The translations under genes and the position numbers were made by a program. A stretch of 9,032 nt of DNA from an uncultured Eubacteriales bacterium (lineage in GTDB: Bacteria; Bacillota; Clostridia; Christensenellales; Borkfalkiaceae), in the NCBI GenBank assembly GCA_900545325.1, contig UQZE01000081.1, forward strand, positions 1 through 9,032, written 5' to 3'. Shown here piece after piece: positions 1 to 6,132 of this stretch. Under the pieces are notes generated by a model that was not told where the DNA came from, did not search any database, and saw nothing but the letters and a program-made list of their open reading frames with translations. Within the stretch, counting starts at the first letter, position 1. The number at the start of each line of letters is the position of its first letter.

Positions 1-20
1 ATAACCTTTACGCGCTTCGC

Positions 21-48
21 TTGACAAATTTCCGCCGCGCGGTATAAT
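21..48 (+). promoter_or_regulatory. Consensus SigA-type promoter of the acetyltransferase gene
   Basis: A perfect -35 box TTGACA lies at 21-26 and a perfect -10 box TATAAT at 43-48, with a 16-bp spacer. Transcription should begin near 55, giving a leader of about 26 bases before the start at 81. This is seen directly. The near-perfect match suggests strong, housekeeping-sigma expression unless a repressor intervenes; no clear operator palindrome was found beside it. Bases 1-20 upstream hold nothing I can identify. Confidence 0.85.
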
Positions 49-80
49 AGATGTTAAGTTTCAACAAGGCGGGAGGCCAT

Positions 81-698
81 ATGGATTACGAAGAAATAAT
101 CAAGAGAATGCACGACGGCAGGATTTATTACTGCAACGGCGAAAAGCTCATGAACGAACAGCTCGAATGTATAGAGCGGATCTGCGATTACAACGAAACG
201 CGCCCGAAAGAACAGGAAAAGCGCGCGCGGCTGCTTAAGGAAATATTTCCCGAAATCGGCAAAAACTGCTATATCGAGCCGCCCCTCCGCGCGAACTGGG
301 GAAAAAACACCCATATCGGCGACAATTTTTACGCAAACTTCAACCTGACGCTCGTGGACGACACGCATATCTATATCGGCGACAACGTGATGATCGGCCC
401 GAACGCGGTGCTCGCCACGGCAAATCACCCCGTGCGCCCCGACATACGCAGAAAGGCCGCGCAGTATAACCTGCCCGTGCGCATCGGCAACAACGTGTGG
501 CTGGGCGCGGGCGTCATCGTCGTGCCGGGCGTGAGCATAGGCGACAACGCCGTGATCGGCGCGGGCAGCGTCGTTACGAAAGACGTTCCCGCAAACTGCG
601 TGGCGTTCGGCAATCCCTGCCGCGTGCACCGCTCCATTTCCGAAAGGGATATGCGCTTTTATTACAAAGACCTCGAAATAGATATGGAAAATCTATAA
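81..698 (+). CDS. Sugar O-acetyltransferase, LacA/Maa (maltose acetyltransferase) family
   Basis: This 205-residue cytoplasmic enzyme is predicted to move an acetyl group from acetyl-CoA to a sugar hydroxyl. An N-terminal Mac-type helical segment (about residues 5-60) leads into a left-handed beta-helix of hexapeptide repeats (about 75-185, with turns such as IGDNV, IGNNV and IGDNAVIG). The family block NFYANFNLTLVDD is at 82-94 and the catalytic His is H116, in the ANHPV context. Length matches the family (about 185-205). An in-frame ATG at 51 exists, but it falls at or before the predicted transcription start. The ATG at 81 has GGGAGG at 71-76, so it was chosen. The gene stands alone between a promoter and a terminator. 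From memory of E. coli LacA, an acceptor-contacting Asp (D17) aligns with Cys 18 here, so the sugar acceptor is not predicted. Family sure, substrate unknown. Confidence 0.93.
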   Translation: MDYEEIIKRMHDGRIYYCNGEKLMNEQLECIERICDYNETRPKEQEKRARLLKEIFPEIGKNCYIEPPLRANWGKNTHIGDNFYANFNLTLVDDTHIYIGDNVMIGPNAVLATANHPVRPDIRRKAAQYNLPVRIGNNVWLGAGVIVVPGVSIGDNAVIGAGSVVTKDVPANCVAFGNPCRVHRSISERDMRFYYKDLEIDMENL

Positions 699-704
699 AA
701 TACC

Positions 705-728
705 GCCCGCGGCCTGCCGCGGGCTTTT
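705..728 (+). terminator. Intrinsic terminator between convergent genes, probably bidirectional
   Basis: Eight perfect G/C-rich pairs (705-712 with 717-724) close a CCTG tetraloop and are followed by TTTT at 725-728. It starts seven bases after the acetyltransferase stop codon. Read on the - strand, the same hairpin is followed by GGTATTTTA, a weaker U-tract, so it may also end transcripts of the zinc-ribbon gene coming from the right. Confidence 0.88.
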
Positions 729-762
729 CCATGCGCCCGCCCGTCGGCGGACGCGCGGAAAT

Positions 763-1164
763 TCAATCCCACGCCTCCGTATCTACGACTTTCAGCTTTT
801 CCCCGCACTTCGGGCAGGGCAGGTCGGGAAACTCGTCCCCTGCGCCGATCTTCACGAGTTTTGCCTTTCTGCACTTAGTACAAAGGTATTCGTGTAAGTA
901 TTCCGCGCCGTCCTCGTCTTGTACGATAATTTCGGGGATATTCTGCAAATCGCCGCAATACGGACAGCGGTACACCGCCCGCCCCGCGAGCACGCGCGGA
1001 CTTTTGCAGGCGGAATAAAACTTTTTTATTTCCCCGCCCAGACGTCCGCTCAAAATGTCCCTTTCCGCCCGTTCGGGCACTTCCAGCCCGAAAAAGCCTA
1101 CGCCGAGTTTGAATTCCTTGTTGTAGCCGCACTTTGCGCAGCGCGTTTTATACGTAACGCCCAT
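763..1164 (-). CDS. Small zinc-ribbon protein with four CxxC knuckles, function unknown
   Basis: This is a 133-residue protein with no signal peptide or membrane segment. Four CxxC pairs are at 9-12, 67-70, 95-98 and 117-120, enough for two zinc sites. The last three sit in the forms CPYCG, CTKC and CPKCG, typical of zinc ribbons that act structurally or bind nucleic acid or protein. An extra cysteine is C53. I do not recognise a named family. The start lies one base after the stop of the upstream reductase gene (the order is TGA, T, ATG), and no Shine-Dalgarno sequence is visible before it; the preceding bases are A/T-rich. Translation is therefore probably coupled to the reductase gene. The shared transcript suggests a link, but neither the metal load nor a role in reductase function can be shown from the sequence. 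Confidence 0.85.
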   Translation of the reverse strand: MGVTYKTRCAKCGYNKEFKLGVGFFGLEVPERAERDILSGRLGGEIKKFYSACKSPRVLAGRAVYRCPYCGDLQNIPEIIVQDEDGAEYLHEYLCTKCRKAKLVKIGAGDEFPDLPCPKCGEKLKVVDTEAWD

Positions 1165-1165
1165 A

Positions 1166-2173
1166 TCAAAAAAGTTTTTCGTAGAGTTTCACGTTGGCAA
1201 ATTCGGGCTTGTACGCGCCGTCCTCTATGCCGTGCACGATCTCCACGGTCTTGGCGTTGAAAGGCGTTTTCACGCCGTATTTTTCGCCGTATTCGCACAC
1301 CGTACCGTTGATAAAGTCTATTTCGCACTTCTTTCCGTTCCTGAGATCCTGCAGCATGCTGGAAATGAGCTTTGCGTGCTTTTTCATGGCGACGGGAATG
1401 AGTGCGAATGATACGGCTTTTTTCAGCGCGTTGTTATAGTCGAAGAGCTTGTCTATCTTATGCCCCTGTACGGGTTCTATCGAAATATGCGCGGCCTTGG
1501 CGACGTCGATGCATTCCTTTATGATTTTCTGCGCGACCTTGCGGGAGGACTTTGTTTTTGCAACTTCGCCGAACGTGCCGCCCGTAACGGTGGAAAGCCC
1601 GGAAAAGGCGCTGTTGATCAGGAGTTTCGACCAGCGCGCGCCGAGAAAATTTTTCTCCACCACGACCGTGCCCATCAGGGAAAAGAGTTTCCGCACATCT
1701 TCGAGCCGCTTGCAGTTTCCTATCTGCCCCAGAGAAAAGGTGAGCGCATCCGGACTGGACGTCAGTTCGGAAACGCCCTCGCCGTGGAAAGTCGCGCCCC
1801 AGGCGATGGCGCAGCCGAGCGTGCGGTCCGCCCCGATTATTTCCGCGATCTTCGGTTCGGGCATGCCGTTCTGGCAGGTGCAGATCGCGCCGTCCTCTTT
1901 CAGATAATCTTTCAAAAAATTCACCGTGGCCGCGTTGTCGCGCTGTTTGGTCATCAGAACGATCACGTCGTACTTCCCCGTCATTTCCGAAGGAAGCAGG
2001 GCGTTTACCTTCTGGGTGAAATTCACCGTGCCGACGATCTTCGCGCCGCGCTCTTTTAACGCCGCCACGTGTTTTTCGTTGCGGTTGACGAGGTCGATTT
2101 CCACACCGGCTTTCGCTATATAGGCGCCGAGCACCGTGCCCAGCGCGCCCGCGCCGTAAATCGCATATCTCAT
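1166..2173 (-). CDS. panE: 2-dehydropantoate 2-reductase (ketopantoate reductase, PanE/ApbA family)
   Basis: This 335-residue cytoplasmic oxidoreductase has an N-terminal Rossmann fold with GAGALG at 7-12 and a C-terminal helical ApbA domain. The family blocks are clear: TK at 75-76, CQNGM at 100-104, the catalytic lysine K183 in WSKLLINS, and the SSMLQDLRNGKKCEIDFING block at 271-290 with E284. True PanE reduces ketopantoate to pantoate with NADPH in pantothenate/CoA synthesis. Clostridia often carry paralogues acting on other 2-keto acids, and no panB, panC or panD gene is nearby, so the pathway role is likely but unproven. The start has GGAGGAG at 2179-2185, five bases away, and a promoter at 2213-2241. 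The zinc-ribbon gene follows after one base. Confidence 0.87.
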   Translation of the reverse strand: MRYAIYGAGALGTVLGAYIAKAGVEIDLVNRNEKHVAALKERGAKIVGTVNFTQKVNALLPSEMTGKYDVIVLMTKQRDNAATVNFLKDYLKEDGAICTCQNGMPEPKIAEIIGADRTLGCAIAWGATFHGEGVSELTSSPDALTFSLGQIGNCKRLEDVRKLFSLMGTVVVEKNFLGARWSKLLINSAFSGLSTVTGGTFGEVAKTKSSRKVAQKIIKECIDVAKAAHISIEPVQGHKIDKLFDYNNALKKAVSFALIPVAMKKHAKLISSMLQDLRNGKKCEIDFINGTVCEYGEKYGVKTPFNAKTVEIVHGIEDGAYKPEFANVKLYEKLF

Positions 2174-2212
2174 AAAAACTCCTCCGCGGGCCGCGCCCGC
2201 CGTTTTTTATCC

Positions 2213-2241
2213 ATTATACCACCCGAAAAAGAGAAAGTAAA
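2213..2241 (-). promoter_or_regulatory. panE: Promoter of the reductase/zinc-ribbon operon
   Basis: On the - strand a perfect TATAAT (2213-2218) lies 17 bp from TTTACT (2236-2241, four of six consensus bases). Transcription should start near 2206, leaving a leader of about 33 bases that includes a GCGGGC/GCCCGC hairpin (2186-2200) abutting the ribosome binding site. The -35 box overlaps the base of the terminator of the ABC operon lying behind it. Confidence 0.72.
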
Positions 2242-2272
2242 GCGGCGGATAAAAAATTTACCCGCCGCTTTA
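2238..2272 (-). terminator. Intrinsic terminator of the ABC exporter operon
   Basis: An 11-bp perfect stem (2262-2272 with 2238-2248) with a 13-base AT-rich loop lies ten bases after the stop of the last permease gene. On the - strand it is followed by CTTTCTCTTTTT, an interrupted U-tract. The stem is strong but the tail imperfect, so some read-through into the reductase operon is possible. Confidence 0.75.
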
Positions 2273-2282
2273 TCCCGTATGA

Positions 2283-3905
2283 TTATTTTTCGTCGGAAAG
2301 AACTTCCAGTATCGGACCGCGCGCGACGCGGCGGCAGGCGATAGCGCTGAACGCGTATGCCACGAGGAACAATGCGGCCGCTACGAGGGCGAACGCCGCA
2401 AAGAAATACCAGAAATTGAGCGAAAGCGTTACGTTCAGAAAGTCGGCGCCGTATATGTTGAAAGACGAATCGACAATGAGTTTGAGCGCCAGCGACAAGC
2501 CTCCGCCGAAGACCAGCACCCATGGCAGGCTCCTCGCGAAAATGAGCAGGATTTCCACCAGGTAAAGTTTCGGTATCGTTTTCCGCCGCGCGCCGACGGC
2601 GCGCATCATGCCGATATAATTGCGGCGGACCTGCACCGAATAATTTATGGTATTGAACAGGTTGAGCAGCGTTGCGAAAAGGATAATGCCGCCGAACGAG
2701 TACATAACGATCATCATATATCCGCCGATCAGGTTGAACATATAAAAGCTATCGAATTCTTCGGAAACGTAATATATTCTGTAATTTTCCCCGGAATCGC
2801 CCGTGAGACCGGCGAATATGCCGTTCAGCACGGGAACGTATTTTTCCGCGGCCGAATAGTTTTTAAATTGCAGCGTGAGATTTTCGGGCAGGCGGGCGGC
2901 TATATCCCCGTAAAGATCCGTATCTTCGAGCTTTATGACGGGAAGAGCGAGAAACAGGCGGTTTTCGCGCGCCGCGCGCTCGCCGAGCGTTGTGAGATCG
3001 GCCTCGTATGTGTACACGATATCGGAATTGCTCCCCTCCTTTCCCGTGCGGATTTCGGGAAAGTAAGCGAGCGCGCCGTTTTCGTAAAGGGAATCGTACG
3101 TAAAATATATATGCGACTCGCCGCAGGGGAGCCCGTAAAATTCTTCCGAAATGACGCCCGCCACCTTGAAATCGGTCGCCGCGGCGATTTCGACGGGTTC
3201 GCTTTCATCCGGACGGACAAATTCGTTGTCGGGATCGGCGTCGTCGTCTATATACGGATAAAGATCTTCCAGATCCTCCCGCACGAGGAGCGTGAAGTTT
3301 TTGCCCGCAGCCTCTTCCGCCGTAAAGCCGCATTTTTTGGCGAGCGTTTCCGAAATAATAACCTCGCCCCTTCCGCCGTTTTCGAACATACCGCCCGCGG
3401 CAAACAGCTTTGCGCCCTGCTTTTTCAGATCTCTCTCCGCCGCGTCGGCAACGATCTTGCCGCCGCTCCTGTTTACGTCCACCACATCGAAACGTTTTTC
3501 TACGCAGATTTGCGACGGATCGCCGAAACCGCAGTTATCGTCGGTTATGTCATACCGCCTGCCTCCGAGTTCCACGCTGAAATCGTAGATGCGATAGGTC
3601 TGCCCGTAAACGATGTCTTCTATCGAGCTTTCGCGCTCTATCGCCGCCACTTCCTCGTCGCCGAGATACGGCGCCTCGTTCCGTCCTTCACCGCGGCGTT
3701 CTTCGAACGCCCGCACTTTAAAACTCGACAGCGTTTTTACGGCGTTCACTTCCGAAGTCATGCCGACATAGAACGAAAGCGTGAAAAACACGATGGGAAC
3801 GAGCATGACGAGCGCGAACGAAACGCCCCGCACGGTGTTCCGCGTGGATTTTCTGCGGTTCTTTATACTGATTTTTCCCAGCCTTAAATAATCCCTGAAT
3901 CTCAT
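2283..3905 (-). CDS. ABC exporter permease, FtsX/MacB type (larger subunit)
   Basis: This 540-residue membrane protein has the four-segment FtsX/LolC/MacB plan: one N-terminal helix (about 27-49), a large extracytoplasmic domain (about 50-390), then three helices (about 391-420, 446-475 and 496-523). The cytoplasmic coupling segment VRRNYIGMMRAVGARRK (426-442) matches the FtsX family pattern. It should pair with the 462-residue permease and the ATPase as a mechanotransmission-type transporter, moving or pulling a substrate from the outer leaflet or cell surface without carrying it through the membrane centre. Start: ATG overlaps the upstream stop by one base (TAATG), with GGAGG at 3913-3917 seven bases away. 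Oddity: a dense acidic stretch around 211-237. Substrate unknown; no two-component system lies beside it, unlike most bacitracin-type exporters. Confidence 0.9.
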   Translation of the reverse strand: MRFRDYLRLGKISIKNRRKSTRNTVRGVSFALVMLVPIVFFTLSFYVGMTSEVNAVKTLSSFKVRAFEERRGEGRNEAPYLGDEEVAAIERESSIEDIVYGQTYRIYDFSVELGGRRYDITDDNCGFGDPSQICVEKRFDVVDVNRSGGKIVADAAERDLKKQGAKLFAAGGMFENGGRGEVIISETLAKKCGFTAEEAAGKNFTLLVREDLEDLYPYIDDDADPDNEFVRPDESEPVEIAAATDFKVAGVISEEFYGLPCGESHIYFTYDSLYENGALAYFPEIRTGKEGSNSDIVYTYEADLTTLGERAARENRLFLALPVIKLEDTDLYGDIAARLPENLTLQFKNYSAAEKYVPVLNGIFAGLTGDSGENYRIYYVSEEFDSFYMFNLIGGYMMIVMYSFGGIILFATLLNLFNTINYSVQVRRNYIGMMRAVGARRKTIPKLYLVEILLIFARSLPWVLVFGGGLSLALKLIVDSSFNIYGADFLNVTLSLNFWYFFAAFALVAAALFLVAYAFSAIACRRVARGPILEVLSDEK

Positions 3906-5293
3906 TACGCCGCCTCCGTGATCGTGGCGATTACGTCCTGTTTTGCGATGTCGGCAAGGCTGCCGCGCGAAAACAGCCAGGTGAAAAGAAAGAATACCGC
4001 CGCCGTGACGATCGGCAGATACGCGGGCACGCTAACGGTTACGGCGTATTCCATACCGCGGTAAATCGCCGCAATCACCGCGCTTTCCAGACTGATTACC
4101 GCCGGACGCACCGCAAAAAGAATGCCGAACCCAAACAATACGCCCAGCATGACCATGAAGAGCGATTCGCACAATATGATGCGGACCACGCCGCGCTGTT
4201 CCAACCCCATCGCTTTCATCAGCCCTATGAACTTGCGGTTCTTGTCGACGGAAATGAAAATGGAGTTCGCCACGCTGCCGACGCTCAGCAGCAGGACGAA
4301 AAAGGCGAGCATGCTCATTGCGCCCAAAACGATGCCGCGGATCAAATTCGTCGTTTTCACCGATTCGAGATACTGACAGCCGAACCGAGCCTCGGCTTTT
4401 CCGTCGAGAACGTTCGGCTCTATCTCAGAATTCATTTCTTTTACGAATTTTTTCATATCCCTGTAAAGGGCGCGGTAATTGAACCCGGCGGGCGGCGTAT
4501 AGCCGAATAACATATTTTTATAACCGAAACCGTCGGCCGACGTCGCCGCCGAACCGAATTCGTTTAAAAACCAGGTATAGTCCACGATAAAGCCTACCGG
4601 CCATTCGTATGCGAAATCTTCGTCTATTCTCGTCTGTTCGGGATCTATAATCCCCGTGATCTCGAGTATTTTCGCGCTTTCGGCAGAATTTTTTTCGGCC
4701 AGGGCGATCTTATCGCCGATTCCGATATTCACGCCGTCATCCGCAAATTTTTCCAAATAACGCTCGCTCAGCCACACGCGGGCGGCGCCTGCGTCCGAAC
4801 TTTCCCATTTGCGGCCGCCGACGACGGGCTCCCGTCCCGTAAAATCGTACATATTGAAATCCGCCGCGACGGAATCGCCGCCGGCATAATCGGTATAAAC
4901 CGATTTGCAGCCGCCCTCGGACAGCCGCGCGCCGAACTCTTCTTCGCTTATGTCCTCGGAAAAGCCGTAATATATCGTCATTTCTTCCATTTGGAGGTAT
5001 TTTCTGTCGATAATGCCGCCGTATTTTTCCGTTACGGCGTTTACCGCGGCAAAGTCCTCCATGGTAAAGCCTTTTATCGCCCCGCCCGTTCTTCCATTCA
5101 GCGTATAGGATACGCCGCTCTGCAGGCGCAGCGCGTTGACGTTTTCGTAATTTTTGAAAAACGATATGCCGAGCAGGCTGATGGTCATGATGAGCGCGCT
5201 GACGATCGTTATGATGACCACCGTGAAAAGCGTTCTGCTCTTGTTGTACCATAAGTTATGCAGCGCGATCCTGCATACGTCCCTCATTTTCAT
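3905..5293 (-). CDS. ABC exporter permease, FtsX/MacB type (smaller subunit)
   Basis: This 462-residue membrane protein has the same plan as its partner: helix 1 about 22-46, an extracytoplasmic domain about 47-318, and helices about 320-347, 369-394 and 414-442. The FtsX-family cytoplasmic segment KNRKFIGLMKAMG is at 351-363. The start overlaps the ATPase stop by four bases (ATGA), so translation is probably coupled; a second in-frame ATG lies two codons in, and the ribosome binding site is weak (G-rich only). Together with the ATPase and the 540-residue permease it should form a heterodimeric exporter, as in LolCDE, rather than the ten-helix BceAB type. The cargo cannot be named from sequence. 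Confidence 0.9.
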   Translation of the reverse strand: MKMRDVCRIALHNLWYNKSRTLFTVVIITIVSALIMTISLLGISFFKNYENVNALRLQSGVSYTLNGRTGGAIKGFTMEDFAAVNAVTEKYGGIIDRKYLQMEEMTIYYGFSEDISEEEFGARLSEGGCKSVYTDYAGGDSVAADFNMYDFTGREPVVGGRKWESSDAGAARVWLSERYLEKFADDGVNIGIGDKIALAEKNSAESAKILEITGIIDPEQTRIDEDFAYEWPVGFIVDYTWFLNEFGSAATSADGFGYKNMLFGYTPPAGFNYRALYRDMKKFVKEMNSEIEPNVLDGKAEARFGCQYLESVKTTNLIRGIVLGAMSMLAFFVLLLSVGSVANSIFISVDKNRKFIGLMKAMGLEQRGVVRIILCESLFMVMLGVLFGFGILFAVRPAVISLESAVIAAIYRGMEYAVTVSVPAYLPIVTAAVFFLFTWLFSRGSLADIAKQDVIATITEAA

Positions 5294-5967
5294 TGCAGGC
5301 CCCCGCGCATTTCGGCGACGCCGTCCTTGATAAAAATAACGTTGTCCGCGTTTTTCGCGTCCTCCATGTTATGCGTAACGAGCACCACGCTCTTGCCCGA
5401 ATCGCATATCTGCCGCAAAAGCGCCATGACCTCCGCGCCGTTCTGCGAATCGAGATTGCCCGTCGGTTCGTCCGCTAGCACGATATCGGGGTCGTGCACG
5501 AGGGCGCGCGCGATGGATACGCGCTGTTTCTGCCCGCCCGAAAGCTCGTTTGCCATCTTGCCGATTTTATCGCTTAAACCGAGCTGTTCCAGAACCGCTT
5601 TCGCCTTCTCTTCCCGCGTCCTGCGGTCCACGCCCGCAATGACGAGCGGCATGGCCACGTTGTCGAGCACGGTGAAAGTCGGTTCCAGATAGAAGGATTG
5701 GAACACGAATCCCGTCGTCTTGTTGCGGTAATCCGCAAGTTCGTCCGCGGACATCTTCGTCAGATTTTTCCCGTTGGCAAACACTTCTCCGCTCGTCGGG
5801 GAATCGAGCGCGCCGATAATATTCATAAGCGTGGACTTTCCGCTCCCGCTTTTGCCGAGAATGGCTGTGAACTTACCGTCCTCGATCTCGACGTTCACGT
5901 CCTTCAGCGCGTGCACCGCGCCCTCTCCCTTGCCGTATATCTTATCCACATGTTTCAGTTCGATCAT
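5290..5967 (-). CDS. ABC transporter ATP-binding protein, LolD/MacB type
   Basis: This 225-residue cytoplasmic ATPase powers the two FtsX-type permeases encoded after it. All nucleotide-binding motifs are intact: Walker A GKSGSGKST at 38-46, Q-loop Q90, signature LSGGQ at 142-146, Walker B IVLADE at 162-167 with catalytic E167, D-loop NLD at 171-173, and switch H199 in LVTHN. The phrase ADEPTGNLDS and the length (about 220-235) are typical of the LolD/MacB/FtsE group. The start has GGGGTGAG at 5971-5978, close to the Shine-Dalgarno consensus. It is the first gene of a three-gene operon with overlapping junctions. ATPase activity and pairing are well supported; the transported substance is unknown. 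Confidence 0.95.
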   Translation of the reverse strand: MIELKHVDKIYGKGEGAVHALKDVNVEIEDGKFTAILGKSGSGKSTLMNIIGALDSPTSGEVFANGKNLTKMSADELADYRNKTTGFVFQSFYLEPTFTVLDNVAMPLVIAGVDRRTREEKAKAVLEQLGLSDKIGKMANELSGGQKQRVSIARALVHDPDIVLADEPTGNLDSQNGAEVMALLRQICDSGKSVVLVTHNMEDAKNADNVIFIKDGVAEMRGGLQ

Positions 5968-5999
5968 AATCTCACCCCGAAATTCTCCGATTTTAATTT

Positions 6000-6032
6000 A
6001 TTATATCATAAATTATGTTAATTTACAGTAAA
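6000..6032 (-). promoter_or_regulatory. Likely promoter of the ABC exporter operon
   Basis: On the - strand there are two overlapping -10 candidates: a perfect TATAAT at 6000-6005 and TATGAT at 6005-6010. TTTACT at 6027-6032 lies 16 bp from TATGAT; no good -35 stands 17 bp from TATAAT. The whole stretch 5993-6056 is AT-rich, in contrast to the genes. An 11-bp odd-centred palindrome, CATAA-A-TTATG, lies at 6007-6017 between the boxes and could be an operator. A promoter here is likely; its exact boxes are uncertain. Confidence 0.55.
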
Positions 6033-6066
6033 AAATATTATTTAAATTTATAAAATCCGTTCCGCA

Positions 6067-6117
6067 AACCGAAAACGCCCCCGAAAGTCGGTCAGACTTT
6101 TCGGGGGCGTTTCGGTT
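6067..6117 (-). terminator. Terminator of the tetR-flavodoxin-ADH operon
   Basis: Arms 6067-6088 and 6096-6117 form a long stem with one-base bulges. The core CGCCCCCGAAA pairs fully and the loop region is 6089-6095. On the - strand the core is followed by TTTTCGGTTT. It begins 15 bases after the alcohol dehydrogenase stop codon. It could stop transcription in both directions, but no + strand gene approaches it. Confidence 0.85.
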
Positions 6118-6132
6118 TTCCGAATTGTTTTT

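Noticed and set aside
1460..2059. A 199-codon open frame on the + strand
   Set aside because: It is the antisense shadow of the ketopantoate reductase gene, with no family resemblance.
2186..2206. Hairpin followed by TTTTTT on the + strand, like an intrinsic terminator
   Set aside because: No + strand gene or transcript leads into it; the stem is only six pairs with a three-base loop, and its position in the reductase leader explains it as well.
2868..3887. A 339-codon open frame on the + strand
   Set aside because: It lies wholly antisense to the larger permease gene, has no ribosome binding site or family motifs, and is Arg/Ala/Phe-rich in the way shadow frames of GC-rich genes are.
6013..6030. 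Possible Rex-type redox operator near the ABC promoter
   Set aside because: Only half of it resembles a TTAACA half-site and the spacing and second half do not fit the clostridial Rex pattern.
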